Positions 18,869 through 29,500 are shown, counted from the stretch's first letter. The stretch: DNA of 64,000 nt from Rhodothermales bacterium (GCA_024711125.1 JANJTM010000022.1:1-64000), one strand, 5' to 3'. The notes: generated by a model from the sequence alone, not told the origin. Numbers and translations: made by a program.

Positions 18869-20137
18869 ATGACCCGCACCCTCCTCGCCTTGCTCTCGGT
18901 CCTGCTGCTTTCCGCTCCGTGCGCCCGGGCGCAGCAGACTACACTGCTTCGCCCCGCCTCCGTCCTCGACGTGCGCACCGGCCGCCTGCTCGACGGCGCG
19001 CGTGTGCTCGTCCGCGACGGCCGGATCGCGGCGGTCGGCCGCGACGTGGCCGCGCCGGCCGGCGCCGAGATCATCGACCTGCCGGGCCACGTGCTCCTGC
19101 CGGGCCTCATCGATGCGCACACGCACCTGCTGATCCAGCCCGACTACGCGTCGAACAACCCGATCCTGTACAAGTCGATACCGTACCGCACGCTCGAGGG
19201 AGTCGCGGCGGCGAAAGCGACCCTGGAAGCCGGCTTCACGACGGTCAGGGACGTGGATTCGGAAGGTGCAGACTGGGCCGACGTCGCCCTGCGGGACGCC
19301 ATCGAGGACGGCCTCGTTCCGGGTCCTCGCATGCAGGTCGCGACGCGCGCGTTGTCCATCACCGGCGGGTACATGAACCAGAACGGCCTCGCCCCGCAGA
19401 TCGACGTGCCGCAGTACGGGGCGCTCGTCGACAACGCCGACGACATCGTCAAGGAGATCCGCACCGAGGTCAAGTACGGAACCGATCTCATCAAGCTGTA
19501 TGCCACGGGGACCACGCGGCACATCGACCTGAAGGACATGACGCCCCTGCCGCAGTTCACGACCGAGGAAATCGGACTCGTGATGCGGGAAGCCGCGCGG
19601 TTCAAGATCCCCGTCGCGGCGCACGCCTACGGCGGCCAGGGAGCCTACGACGCGGTCGTGCTCGGCGCCCGCTCGATCGAGCACGGCATGCTGCTCGAAG
19701 ACCGGGTCCTCGACGAGATGGTCGCGCGCGGGACCTGGTGGGTGCCCACGATCTCGGTGTACTTCGAACCCGGTCCGCGGGACTCCTGGAGCGCCAGGGC
19801 GCGCGCGATCGCCGACGCGCACCGTGCCACGTTCGGCCGCGCCCTGGCCAAGGGCGTCCGCATCGCGTTCGGAACCGACGCGGGAGCCATTCCGCACGGA
19901 TCCCAGGCGACGGAATTCCAGGTAATGGTCGAATACGGGATGCGTCCTTTGCAGGCGGTCCAGTCGGCGACGCTGGAGGCAGCCGAGCTCATGGGCTACG
20001 GCGAAAGCCTGGGCGCGGTCGAAGCAGGGCGCATCGCCGACCTGATAGCGGTTCCTCGCAACCCGTTGGAGGACATCACGGTACTGCAGGACGTGCGTTT
20101 CGTGATGAAGGACGGCGTCGTCCACCGGCGGCCGTAG
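18869..20137 (+). CDS. Secreted amidohydrolase (imidazolonepropionase/prolidase-like)
   Basis: 422 residues from the ATG at 18869, with a signal peptide ending RAQ. A metal-dependent TIM-barrel amidohydrolase: H84 and H86 in IDAHTHL, a Lys in DLIKLYATG that is probably carboxylated, His in PVAAHAYGG and in SIEHG, and the catalytic Asp in FGTDAG. The closest family feel is the Xaa-Pro dipeptidase-like and imidazolonepropionase-like exported enzymes, so N-acyl or dipeptide hydrolysis in the periplasm is plausible. The small lipoprotein gene follows after 53 bases but appears to have its own promoter box. Confidence 0.9.
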   Translation: MTRTLLALLSVLLLSAPCARAQQTTLLRPASVLDVRTGRLLDGARVLVRDGRIAAVGRDVAAPAGAEIIDLPGHVLLPGLIDAHTHLLIQPDYASNNPILYKSIPYRTLEGVAAAKATLEAGFTTVRDVDSEGADWADVALRDAIEDGLVPGPRMQVATRALSITGGYMNQNGLAPQIDVPQYGALVDNADDIVKEIRTEVKYGTDLIKLYATGTTRHIDLKDMTPLPQFTTEEIGLVMREAARFKIPVAAHAYGGQGAYDAVVLGARSIEHGMLLEDRVLDEMVARGTWWVPTISVYFEPGPRDSWSARARAIADAHRATFGRALAKGVRIAFGTDAGAIPHGSQATEFQVMVEYGMRPLQAVQSATLEAAELMGYGESLGAVEAGRIADLIAVPRNPLEDITVLQDVRFVMKDGVVHRRP

Positions 20138-20157
20138 GGGATTCCCCGGCCGCGCCG

Positions 20158-20165
20158 TATTCTCC
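20158..20165 (+). promoter_or_regulatory. Candidate -7 box TATTCTCC of the small lipoprotein operon
   Basis: The same octamer occurs at 30014 and, with one change, at 58356, each 24-28 bases before an ATG. No -33 match is seen. Confidence 0.3.
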
Positions 20166-20190
20166 GCCGCGCACCCAACTGCCCTACCCC

Positions 20191-20808
20191 ATGTCCTTCC
20201 ACCGCCTCGGTCCCGGTCTGGCCGCGATCGTCCTGCTTCTCGGTGCCGTATCGCTTCGATGCGGCGGCTCTTCCACGGCCCGCATCGCCGACGAGGCGGA
20301 ACAGATCGCGGCAGCCGTCCAGGCGGCGCCGGCCGAGTTCGCGGACGGCGCCCGCGTGATCGGGCACGCCCCGGACGGCACCCCCGTCGACCTGCGCTCC
20401 GGAACGAACGATCTCGTGTGCCTTTCGGACGATCCGACGGGCGACGGGTTCAGCGTCGCCTGTTACCACACCTCGCTCGAGCCGTTCATGGCGATGGGCC
20501 GCGCGCTGCGGGCCGAGGGAATCACCGACGCGGGCGAAGTACTGAAGAGGCGCAACGAGGCGGCCGATGCCGGCTCGCTCGCCATGCCGTCCGCGCCCGC
20601 CACGCTCTACGTGCTCACCGGGGAGTCCTTCGACGCGACCACCGGCACGGTCGCTGGAGCCTACATGCGCTGGGTGATCTACACGCCGTACGCCACGTCC
20701 GAAACCACGGGCCTCGCGTCGAGCCCCGAGTTCGAGGGGCAGCCGTGGATCATGTTCCCCGGCACGGCGAGCGCGCACATCATGATTTCGCCCCCGCAGC
20801 CGGAATGA
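20191..20808 (+). CDS. Putative lipoprotein of unknown function
   Basis: 205 residues. A signal segment ends in SLRC, giving a possible lipidated C24 although Arg at -1 is unusual. The body is rich in Ala, Gly and Asp and contains two further Cys, CLSDDPTG and VACYHTS, about 20 residues apart, which might form a disulfide. I do not recognise a family. The stop overlaps the next start (ATGA), so translation of the CYCGC-type protein is probably coupled to it, suggesting a shared envelope role. Confidence 0.75.
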   Translation: MSFHRLGPGLAAIVLLLGAVSLRCGGSSTARIADEAEQIAAAVQAAPAEFADGARVIGHAPDGTPVDLRSGTNDLVCLSDDPTGDGFSVACYHTSLEPFMAMGRALRAEGITDAGEVLKRRNEAADAGSLAMPSAPATLYVLTGESFDATTGTVAGAYMRWVIYTPYATSETTGLASSPEFEGQPWIMFPGTASAHIMISPPQPE

Positions 20809-21212
20809 GCTCCGCGTTTCGTCCCTCGACGCGGAGGGCTTTCCTGGCGCTCGCGTCCGGTCTCCTGGCGCTGCCGAAGGCCGTACGAGCCGCCGTTCCG
20901 CACCCGGATCCGCGGCCGGGCATCGACGCGTCGCTCGTCCTCACGAGGGAACAGCTCGGCCGCGCCCCCGAATCGGTGAAGGCGGTGTACGACATGGTGC
21001 GGGAGATTCCGCAGATCGCCGACGGCCTCGGGTGCAACTGCGGGTGTTCGGCCCTGCCGTCGTACCGCTCGCTCCTGACCTGCTTCTACGAGAACAGGAT
21101 GGCGATCGGCTGCGTGATCTGCCAGGGCGAGGCGAAGCTGGCGTACCGCCGCTTCAAGGACGGACAATCGCTCGAACAGATCCGCCGTGCCATCGACGCC
21201 CGATTCGGCTGA
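20805..21212 (+). CDS. CYCGC-motif small exported protein with Tat-like signal
   Basis: 135 residues. The N-terminus has a twin-arginine motif (TRRAFLAL) followed by a hydrophobic stretch to VRAA, suggesting Tat export of a folded, possibly metal-bound protein. The mature part has GCNCGCSAL, a CF pair, GCVICQGEA and a C-terminal GQSLEQIRRAID, the layout of the PCYCGC-motif family: six Cys arranged CxCGC, C and CxxC. The family function is not settled; metal or cofactor handling is inferred from the cysteines. It overlaps the upstream gene by four bases and the DUF2911 gene follows seven bases after its stop, so all three are likely one operon. Confidence 0.85.
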   Translation: MSSAFRPSTRRAFLALASGLLALPKAVRAAVPHPDPRPGIDASLVLTREQLGRAPESVKAVYDMVREIPQIADGLGCNCGCSALPSYRSLLTCFYENRMAIGCVICQGEAKLAYRRFKDGQSLEQIRRAIDARFG

Positions 21213-21219
21213 ACCGCCC

Positions 21220-22122
21220 ATGCCTCGCACCCTCGCGCTCCTGCTCACGACCGCAGCAGCGGTCACCGTGGCGGTCACCCCGGCGTTCGCCCAGGTCAAG
21301 GCATCCGAAGCGGCGTCGGTCACCCAGACGGTGGACGGGACCACTCTCCGGATCGAATACTCGCGCCCGTCGCTTCGGGGTCGCAGCGGGGTCTTCGGAA
21401 GCCAGGTCGCCTACGACACGCTGTGGACTCCCGGCGCGAACAACGCCACGACACTGACCGTCAACAGGGACATCCTGCTGCTCGGAAGAGTGGTCCCGGC
21501 CGGCACCTGGTCGTTGTGGATGGCCGTGCGCGACGGGGACTGGGACCTGGTCCTCGATCCGCGGGACCGGATGTTCCATACCGACCACCCCGCTCGATCC
21601 GACAGTCAGCTCGTTTTCACGGTAAGACCCGACACGACCGCGGCGTTGCGTGAAACCCTGCTCTGGTCGTTCGAAACGGTACGTCGCACCGGCACCGACC
21701 TCCGTTTCCACTGGGACCGCACGGTCGTCGACCTGCCCATCGAGGTCCAACCGAGCCGTGTGCTGACCATGACGGCCGAGCAGGCCGGGCCGTATGTCGG
21801 CGTGTGGCGCGCCGAAGGCACCCTTCCCGACAGCAGTGCGACCGCGTGGGGGTTCGACCTCGAACTGACCCACGAGAACGGATTCCTGGGCGGCATGATG
21901 AGCTTCGGCCCGGGCATGCCCTCCGAACTCATGATCCTGGCTCCGAAGGCCGACCAGGTGTTCACGCCGGTCTATACCGTGAACGGGACCGTCGGCGAAC
22001 CCATCGACGACGCGTATTTCGAGTTCACGTTCGGCTCCGACGGTCGAGCGGAGACCCTCGAGGTGCGGTTCGGTCCCGAGGACACGCTCTGGATGAGCGC
22101 CCGGCGCGTCCGGGACCCCTGA
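21220..22122 (+). CDS. Exported DUF2911 protein
   Basis: 300 residues with a signal peptide ending AFAQ. The first domain, about 28-165, matches the DUF2911 pattern: sequence around RIEYSRPSLRGR, YDTLWTPGANNATTL, an ETAGTWSL-like PAGTWSLWM, and a WDR segment. The second half, about 180-300, resembles a small beta-barrel with TVNGTVGEP. The biochemical role of DUF2911 is unknown; such proteins are common in Bacteroidota secretomes. It is the last gene of the short operon starting at 20191 and is closed by a hairpin. Confidence 0.88.
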   Translation: MPRTLALLLTTAAAVTVAVTPAFAQVKASEAASVTQTVDGTTLRIEYSRPSLRGRSGVFGSQVAYDTLWTPGANNATTLTVNRDILLLGRVVPAGTWSLWMAVRDGDWDLVLDPRDRMFHTDHPARSDSQLVFTVRPDTTAALRETLLWSFETVRRTGTDLRFHWDRTVVDLPIEVQPSRVLTMTAEQAGPYVGVWRAEGTLPDSSATAWGFDLELTHENGFLGGMMSFGPGMPSELMILAPKADQVFTPVYTVNGTVGEPIDDAYFEFTFGSDGRAETLEVRFGPEDTLWMSARRVRDP

Positions 22123-22125
22123 GAC

Positions 22126-22170
22126 GCGGAAAGGGCCGGCGAGACGTACATCCTCTCCGGCCCCTTCCGC
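22126..22170. terminator. Bidirectional hairpin between DUF2911 and PorV-like genes
   Basis: Arms 22126-22139 and 22157-22170 pair over 14 positions with one mismatch, which becomes a G-U pair in the minus-strand transcript. It lies between convergent stops. Confidence 0.6.
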
Positions 22171-22190
22171 TTCGCGTGACCGACAGCCGT

Positions 22191-23336
22191 TCAGAACGAC
22201 AGGCTTACCCCGAACCGGTGCACGTCGTCGAGCGTGCGGATGCGCGAGTAGGCGTAATCGAAGCGGAAGCCGAGGCCCGAGTTCGGCAGCACGTAGTCGA
22301 TGCCCATGCCGAGGTTGTAGATCGCCTGGCCGTCGCGCAGGTCGGCACGGGTGATCGTGGTCGGATTGACGTAGCTCGGACCGATGCCGGTGTTGTCGGC
22401 GGCGTCGCGGCCCTCGATGACCACGTCGTCCCCGCCGCCGAACGGGCTGCCTTCGATCAGGAATACGTTCGTCCCGGCCCGGAGGAAGAACGAGTCCAGC
22501 ACCTTCAGTTCCGCCCCCAACCGGATGTCCTGGTTGAAGTCGCGGGCGTCGCGCACGTCCAGCATCGTGGTCAGGGCCAGCGACTCCGACGTGTACGGCG
22601 TCACCGCGACCCCGAACTGGAACTGGATGGGAAGCGAGAAGGTCTCGGTCTCCAGGAAGAGCGGAACGTCGTCGGGGTTGTCGCCCGTCGACGGGTACGG
22701 ATCGAGTTTCGTTCGCAGGTTGTCTCCCGTCATCTGCAGGTCGGGCCCGAAGTTCGAGATCGTGGCGCCGATGCGCAGGCCGTTCCATTCGCTGGTGAAC
22801 AGCAGGCCGAGGTCGAATGCCACTCCGCTGGCCGTCGACTTGGCAATCGACTCGCGAACGAGCTTCGCCTGGCCGCCGAGCGCGAGGCGATCGGTCAACT
22901 GGCGTCCATAGGCGAGGCCGAGGGCCACGTCATAGGCGTTGAAGAACAGCCCGGTGCCCTGCGGAGCCGACGGCGAGGTTTCCTCCATCTCGCCCATCGA
23001 CAGGTAGGATACCGAGAGCCCGAGGCGATCGTTGGGGCCTATCGAGAATACGCCCGATACGAACTCGTGCTGGAGATCCAGCAGCCATTCGTTGTGCACG
23101 AAGGCTACCTCGTGTTTGGACACCCCGAGCATGCCGGCCGGATTCCAGTAGAGGCTCGACGCGTCATCGGCCATCGCCGAGTACGCGCCGCCGAGCGCGG
23201 TAGCCCGCGGTCCGACAGGGATCTTGAGGAAGTTCGCGACCGACGTTCCGGCGTTGTTGAACTGCTGCGCCCGGGCCGGCACAGGGCCGGCGAACCACGT
23301 CGCGAGGGCGACAAGGGGGACCAGGAATCGTTTCAT
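22191..23336 (-). CDS. PorV/PorQ-family outer-membrane protein
   Basis: 381 residues, with a signal peptide ending ARAQ. The segment after it, GTSVANFLKIPVGPRATALGGAY then ADDASSLYWNPAG, is the hallmark of the PorV/PorQ (UPF0164) branch of FadL-like barrels, and the protein ends on Phe as outer-membrane barrels do. PorV is the T9SS shuttle that hands cargo to the sortase at the surface. Many Rhodothermia and Ignavibacteria carry extra copies next to particular cargo genes, which is the arrangement here. Last of three minus-strand genes. Whether it is the general shuttle or a dedicated one cannot be told. Confidence 0.9.
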   Translation of the reverse strand: MKRFLVPLVALATWFAGPVPARAQQFNNAGTSVANFLKIPVGPRATALGGAYSAMADDASSLYWNPAGMLGVSKHEVAFVHNEWLLDLQHEFVSGVFSIGPNDRLGLSVSYLSMGEMEETSPSAPQGTGLFFNAYDVALGLAYGRQLTDRLALGGQAKLVRESIAKSTASGVAFDLGLLFTSEWNGLRIGATISNFGPDLQMTGDNLRTKLDPYPSTGDNPDDVPLFLETETFSLPIQFQFGVAVTPYTSESLALTTMLDVRDARDFNQDIRLGAELKVLDSFFLRAGTNVFLIEGSPFGGGDDVVIEGRDAADNTGIGPSYVNPTTITRADLRDGQAIYNLGMGIDYVLPNSGLGFRFDYAYSRIRTLDDVHRFGVSLSF

Positions 23337-23364
23337 GGTTTGATCTCTCGTAGGTGGAGAGGCT

Positions 23365-23389
23365 CCCGGGCGGGCGGGACCCGCCCGGG
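23365..23389 (-). terminator. Perfect GC hairpin in the spacer before the PorV-like gene
   Basis: A 10-base perfect stem (23365-23374 with 23380-23389) and 5-base loop in the 70-base spacer between two operon genes. No T-run follows, so partial termination or processing is more likely than a full stop. Confidence 0.5.
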
Positions 23390-23406
23390 GTGCGCCGCAG
23401 TTGCCG

Positions 23407-26400
23407 TTACTTGATGACCGCGAACTTGCCGGTCCGCTCGTGGCCCGAAGGCGTCTGCACGATGTAGAGGTAGACACCGAAGCCCACCTCCTGGCCGTTG
23501 TAGCTCTGAAGGTTCCAGGCCTCGATCGAGCCGCCGTCGTGCTCGAGCTTCTGCACGAGTTCGCCGGCCGTCGTGTAGATCCGGATCGTGGCTTTCTCGG
23601 GCAGCTGGTGGAATTGCAGGATGCGCTGCACGCCGAAGCGGCCACGTTCGTACTCGCTCGAGACCACGAACGGATTGGGCACCACGGTCACGTTCTCCAG
23701 GTCCAGTTCGAGCTGCGCCTCGGTGAACGTGGGACCCGTGACCATGAACTCGAACCGGTCGGCGGGCGAGAGCGGCTTGTTCGATACGATCTGCAGCACA
23801 TCGCCGGCGGCCCAGGTCGAGCCGGTTCCGAACCAGACCCGGTACGTGTAATCGTCCGGGTAGGCGCCCAGCCAGCTCCCCGCGTCGGCCTCGACCGCCG
23901 GGTAGGCCGTGTTCACGATGTAGATGCGCTCGCCGGGCTCCCACACGCCGTCGGTCGATCCGTCGGACTCACGGATCTCGGCGTGCACCTTCTGCCCGGT
24001 CGTCGTGTTGAAGATCTCGAACGGAGCAAGGCTCGGATCCCCGTCGAAGTAGTCCGTGTACGTCCAGAGCTTCGCTGTGAACCGGATCTCGTAGTCAGCC
24101 GAGAGGCCTTCGGGCGTACCCCAGCCTGCGTAGGCCATGTTCAGCACCTGGTCGACCTCCAGACCGGTTCCGACGGTCTGTTCGGCCGACTTGACGTCGT
24201 AATCGACATTCTCGACGTACAGCCGGAGACCCTCGAAAATCGGCGCGAAATCCTGGTTCGCGTCGTACAGCGCTACGCCCTCCATGGCTCTCCCCGACAT
24301 GTCCTGGACGACGGTGCCGCCGCGCTTCACCGCGTAAGCCACTCCCCCCTCCCCGTCGTCGGCAAAGCTCACCTCGTACGTCCCGGTGACGAGCGCCGTC
24401 TCATCGACCACCTCGATCTCGAGCTCGGCGACATCGGCGGTGCCGGCGACCCGGATCGCCACGTCCCGCTGGTCGTCGGCGTTGTAGACGGCGCCGGAGG
24501 CCACGCCCGAGGCCATCGGCATCGGCACCACGCGCACGGTATTGTCGCCCGGAGCGTCCGGATCGGCCGTGTTGATCGGGGTCTCCAACGGAGGCACCGG
24601 CCCGTCCTGCCGATCGAAGGCAACGACCGCGTAGAGGTATTCCTTGCCGTTCTGCACGTCGTTGTCGACGTACATGTGCTTCAGGCCGGAGTCCTGCCCC
24701 TGGTCGAAGTAGCGGCGGGTGTCGCTCTCGCCCTTGATGCCGTTGGCGATGTCGAACACCGCGAGCGGGATGTAGCCCTGGACCCCACCGTAGAGATCGA
24801 CGATCGACTTGCCCCAGGTCGCACCGCCGTCGTCGGAACGGAAGATCTTGTAGCCCTCGAACGCATTCTCGCCGGTCAGCGGGTCGCCGTACGAGCCGTC
24901 GGGATAGACCCCCAGTTCCGCCGTGTCGTCCCAATACAGGGTCACGCTGCCGTTTCCGGGAACCGCCGTCACGCGGGGCACCGGCGGGCCCGAGGCCGCC
25001 TTGTAGTCGGCGTCGAACAGGATCTGGGTGAGCTTGGCATTATTGAGGATGTCGGTACGGCTCGACCCGTGCACCGACGCGAACGTGAAGGGCAGGCTCT
25101 GTCCGGGTTCGAGCCGGTACGGACCCGAGGCCGCCGTGATCGTGATGTCCGGGCCGTAGGAGTTCGCGATCTGGAATTTGTCGTCCGGCGCGCCGTTCGG
25201 CCAGTCCGGGCGCTGGATGGGCGTGGAGCCCCCCTGCTGCGGGTCGCTCGGAGACAGCCCGACGTGCAGGATGCCTGCCATCTGGTCGTAGCCCGTCACG
25301 TCGCTGTTGGGCGCCGCCGAATACTGGAAGATGTCCAGCGTCGTCACGCCACGCTCCTCGCCGGTCGCCGGGTCGCGCGGTGTTTCCAGGAACTTCAGAC
25401 CGATCCACCCCACGCCGTTCGGAATGAAGCCCTCGGCCTTGTCGTCGCCGTCCCACAGGTAGATCGTGTTCCACAACAGCATATCCTCGTGGGTATACAC
25501 TCCGTCCCCGTCCACGTCGCTTCGCGGATCGGCATCCGCGTCGGGCGTGCCGTCCCCGTCCGAGTCCTTTCCGGGCGGAATCAGGTAGGCATAGTCATCC
25601 GTCCATTCGTTCGAGCCCTGCTCGGGCGCGTCCGGATCGTCGTGGATGCCCACGTATACATCCTCGATCGTCTTCGACCCCACGTTCGTGAACACCAGCC
25701 GGTAGATGATGAAGTTGCGGTTGACGAAGTCGTCCCACTGCATCGCCCAGACGTCCACGCGCACGTTCATGGGAGACGGCGCGGCGGGCTGGGCCGGATC
25801 GTTGTCGGTGATCACGAAATACGCCTCGCGCGGGGCACGCACCTCACCGTCCACCACGCCCGGAAAACCGTTCGGGCCTACCCGGGCCGTGCCGGTAGCC
25901 AGATCGTCGAAAACCGGGTTGGCGAGAAATGCCGTGCGTGCCGCGGCGTTCAGGACCTGCTGGCCGTTCGCGGCGACCATCGCCTCTACCGTCGGCCACG
26001 AAGCGGGCCACGAAGCCGGTTTGTCACTGAACGCGATGCCGATGTTCTGCTCGGCGCGGTACTCGCCCGAGTCATAGCCCGAAAGCGGACGGAACTCGTC
26101 TTCCGTGGTGCCCCGGACCGCGCCGAGCGCCGCGCCGGACACGAATTTCTGCCCGTCGATCTTGCCGGCGATCATCGGGGCCATCGTCCACCGGTACGTT
26201 ATGCCCGAGTTGAACGGGTACTCGTAGCACAGCAGGTCGCGATCATACCCCAGCGTGCCCGTATTCCGGATACGCGCCCGCACGTTGCCGATGTCGAGTA
26301 CGCTCAGCTTGAGGTCCGAAGGACCCGCGAACTTGCCCTGGACCTGCGGCGCCCGGGCGATGAACCCCGTACGGGCCAGGTAGTCCAGGTATTCGGCCTT

Positions 26401-26505
26401 CGTCATGCCCCGTTGGGCCGAGGCCGGGATCGCGACGAGGGTCGCGAGCGCCAGGAAGAGGGTCAGCGACCGGAGCCGGCGCGTGGAATCTTGGATTCGC
26501 TTCAT
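23407..26505 (-). CDS. Large T9SS-type secreted protein, function unknown
   Basis: 1032 residues from the Met at 26505 (GGAAAG lies five bases upstream), with a signal peptide ending ASAQ. The following MTKAEYLDYLARTGF is a helix that I do not recognise. About residues 300-360 hold a D-rich stretch (KDSDGDGTPDADADPR, then DVDGDGV) like thrombospondin type-3 calcium loops. Fibronectin/Ig-like segments follow (VPRVTAVPGNGSVTLYWDD and EGYKIFRSDDGG). The C-terminus, VVPNPFVVSSEYERG through IYTTAGELVQKL to GVYLYIV, is a T9SS-type sorting domain. It lies between a TonB receptor and a PorV-like protein, so it is probably surface-exposed cargo, perhaps a partner of the receptor. Confidence 0.88.
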   Translation of the reverse strand: MKRIQDSTRRLRSLTLFLALATLVAIPASAQRGMTKAEYLDYLARTGFIARAPQVQGKFAGPSDLKLSVLDIGNVRARIRNTGTLGYDRDLLCYEYPFNSGITYRWTMAPMIAGKIDGQKFVSGAALGAVRGTTEDEFRPLSGYDSGEYRAEQNIGIAFSDKPASWPASWPTVEAMVAANGQQVLNAAARTAFLANPVFDDLATGTARVGPNGFPGVVDGEVRAPREAYFVITDNDPAQPAAPSPMNVRVDVWAMQWDDFVNRNFIIYRLVFTNVGSKTIEDVYVGIHDDPDAPEQGSNEWTDDYAYLIPPGKDSDGDGTPDADADPRSDVDGDGVYTHEDMLLWNTIYLWDGDDKAEGFIPNGVGWIGLKFLETPRDPATGEERGVTTLDIFQYSAAPNSDVTGYDQMAGILHVGLSPSDPQQGGSTPIQRPDWPNGAPDDKFQIANSYGPDITITAASGPYRLEPGQSLPFTFASVHGSSRTDILNNAKLTQILFDADYKAASGPPVPRVTAVPGNGSVTLYWDDTAELGVYPDGSYGDPLTGENAFEGYKIFRSDDGGATWGKSIVDLYGGVQGYIPLAVFDIANGIKGESDTRRYFDQGQDSGLKHMYVDNDVQNGKEYLYAVVAFDRQDGPVPPLETPINTADPDAPGDNTVRVVPMPMASGVASGAVYNADDQRDVAIRVAGTADVAELEIEVVDETALVTGTYEVSFADDGEGGVAYAVKRGGTVVQDMSGRAMEGVALYDANQDFAPIFEGLRLYVENVDYDVKSAEQTVGTGLEVDQVLNMAYAGWGTPEGLSADYEIRFTAKLWTYTDYFDGDPSLAPFEIFNTTTGQKVHAEIRESDGSTDGVWEPGERIYIVNTAYPAVEADAGSWLGAYPDDYTYRVWFGTGSTWAAGDVLQIVSNKPLSPADRFEFMVTGPTFTEAQLELDLENVTVVPNPFVVSSEYERGRFGVQRILQFHQLPEKATIRIYTTAGELVQKLEHDGGSIEAWNLQSYNGQEVGFGVYLYIVQTPSGHERTGKFAVIK

Positions 26506-26543
26506 TGCTGCTTTCCGTTGATCTGCATCCCATGCATGGATCG

Positions 26544-26572
26544 GACCGCCCCGGCGGGTTGCCGGGGCGGTC
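26544..26572 (-). terminator. Perfect GC hairpin in the spacer after the TonB receptor gene
   Basis: A 12-base perfect stem (26544-26555 with 26561-26572) and loop GGGTT, in the 76-base gap between the receptor and cargo genes. There is no T-run. It may act as an attenuator or protect the receptor mRNA. Confidence 0.5.
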
Positions 26573-26581
26573 GCGCTCCGG

Positions 26582-29500
26582 TCAGAATCCGAGGGTGAAT
26601 CCCATCTCGAAGTGACGCGGCGGCCCGAACAGGTTGGGCCGCTGGGCATCCTCGAACTGGGTGCCCGGATCGAGCGTGAAGGACGGCGAGCCCGTGTCGC
26701 TGTAGACGGCGAGCACGTTTTCGCGGTCGAGCAGGTTGGTCACCTCGAAGAACGGCGTGATCCACCCGCGCTCCTTCAGGTCGAACCGGTACTGGAGCCG
26801 GGCGTCGATCGTACCGGTCCACGGACGCCGTGCCGAGTTCTTCGGCCCGAGCGGAAGCCCGCGCGTCGTCGTCGGCGTGTACGGAAGCCCGCTTCCGAAA
26901 CGCGCGAGCAGGTTCGCGTCGAACGCACCGAACTGTACGTTCACGGTGGCATTGACCGTGTGCGGCTGGTCCCAGTCGAGCGGTTGGGCCTTCTTGGCCG
27001 GGATGGTCCCGCTCACCGAGTTGTTGTACCAGTCGTCGAACCGGCCCGCGTAGTCGTCGGCATTGCCGATGGCACGGCTGTACGTGTAGCTCAGCGTAAA
27101 GCCGAAATGCTCCTCGAGCCGCTTCTCGGCCCGCAGTTCGAGCCCGCGCGAGTTCGCGTAGTCGAGGTTGTCCATCACCCACAGGAACTGGCCGCCCTGG
27201 CTCAGGATGCGGCTCACCGCGACGTAGTCGTAGATGTCCTTGTAGAACATCGACGCGCCGAGCTTGAACGACTCGGAGACAAGGAACTCACCGTCGACCT
27301 GGTAGAAGATGGTGCGCTCGGGCTGGATGTCCGGGTTGCCCACGAACGTCTCGAAACCGAGGTCGAATCCGAACTCGTCGAGCGGAACGTAGCCGGTACC
27401 CGGTACCCAGCTGGCCGTACGGTAGCTTTCGTAGAGCCGGTTGTACTCGGGGTACTGCAGGAACTGGCCGTAGTTGAAGGAGAGCCGGGCGCGGTCGGTG
27501 AGCGGGAAGGCGACTCCGAAGCGCGGAGACAGGCGGCGCTTGACCTTGGCGTCCACCGGCGTCGGTTTCGGATCGTTGGGTTGCGACGGCCGCTGCACCA
27601 CCGTGACCTGCCCGTAGTCAGCCAGCGTGGCCATCGCCGGGTCGAGCACGTCCAGGCGGAGTCCGGGGCGCAGGACCAGGTTTCCGAACTCGATCTTGTC
27701 CTCGACGTAGGCCGACAGTTCCATCGGACTCACGTCGACGTAGTACTCGTCGTCGGGGCGATGCGTGAGCGTCGCCGGATCCGACGGGTCGGTCTGTGGA
27801 TCCCAGGCGTTGTTCGCGAAGAGCAGGTAGCGGAAGAGGCTCATCTTCCGGTACTCCACGCCCGCCTGGATCATGTTTCGGCGGTCGAGCTGCGAGGTAA
27901 CGTCGATGCCGAGCTGCAGGTCCCCGATGTCCCGTTCCTCGTAATCCTGCGAGGTGGGCGGAGCCAGGATCGGGATGAGGCCGATTCCGCCCGGTCCCCG
28001 GTTCAACCCGCGGGCTTCCAGCTCGGCGTCGGTCAGCGTGTCGAAGAGCTGTTCGAACCGGTCGACCAGCTCCTGCGTGAGCCGGTCGCCCTTGTAGAAG
28101 TCGAGCGTGCCGTCACCGTCCAGGTCCAGGTTGCGCGAGAGCTGGAATCCCTGGTCGAGGTCGCCCGTCAACAGGTAGGGGTAGTCCATCCGGATGGAGA
28201 CCGGCGAGTACCCGTTGAAGTCGTAGTTGCTGCCGCCCTCCGCGTCAGACAGCCCGTCGGTGTTGAAGGCGCCGACGATCGCGAACGGGTTGAAGATGCG
28301 TCCGAAACGCCACGGGTTGTCGGCATCCTTCTGCTCGTCGTAGACGAACTCGTAGTACCGGTTGCTCGTGTACGCGGCGCGCGCCTGGTAGAACGTGTTG
28401 TCGGTGACCCGGTGCGTGACCTGCAGGTTGAAGGCGTCGATCTGCCGCTGGGACCGGTCGTTGTACTGCGGAAGGAACTTGTAGCCGTGGTTGTAGCCCC
28501 TCCACTCGCGCCGGGTGAGCTTGTAGCCGAACCGGGCATCGATGTCGTCGGTGATCTTGGCCCCGAAATTGGCCACCAACCGCGTACGATCGTCGTAGAG
28601 GCCGAGTTGGTGCTGCATGCGATAGTCGCTGACAGCGGCTTTCGCGAGGCGATCCACGTCGACGCCGGCCTCCCGCAGCTCGGAAATCATCTCGGGCGTG
28701 ACTACGGCCCCTTCCACGAGACCCAGCGACTCCAGGTCGACGTCGACCGGCTGCCCGTTGGCGTCAAGCAGCGATTCCGTGCCCGGTCGCAGGAACGTCA
28801 GGCCCTCCAGCGACGCCCACGGAAGCACGGCGGGACGCATGGGGCCCTCGAATTCGCTCAGGTACGTGTCGCTGTCCAGCCGGTCGGCGTTGACGAAGAA
28901 CGTGAGCCGGTCCTTGAGGATGGGCCCGCTCACGGTGGCCTCGAAGAGCCGCGTTCCCCAGTCGTTGCCGTTCGGGCGCCGGTAGTCGAGCGAGGGTCCA
29001 CCCTGCCCGATGCCCTCCATGGACAGCCCGTCGGTCTGCAGCCGGATCGTTCCGCGAAGCTCGGGGCCTCCGGCCGGCGTGTTCACCAGCACGATGCCCG
29101 ACATGGCCTTACCGTACTTCGCGCTGAATCCGCCCGTCAGGACCTGCAGCTCGTCGATCGACTGCCGGGCCACGTCGAATCCGCCCAGGCTGCCGCTCAA
29201 CGGGTCCTGGATGAGCACGCCGTCGACCAGGTAGGCGAGTTCGCCCGTACGCCCCCCGCGTACGTGGATGCCCGCGTCGCCGCCGGCGCCGCTCTCCACG
29301 ACGCCGCCCGCCAGCGTCAGCGCATCCTGGAAGTTGTCCACCGGCAGCGCCTGTACCTGCTCGCCGCGGATCACGGTCGTCGTCGATACCTCGTCCTGGC
29401 GGATGAGCCGCTCACCGAGCACGACGAACTCCTCCATCTCGATGCCCTCGAGCAGCTCGAAATCGACGATCGTCGTGAAGTCCGAGTTTACCTGTACTTC

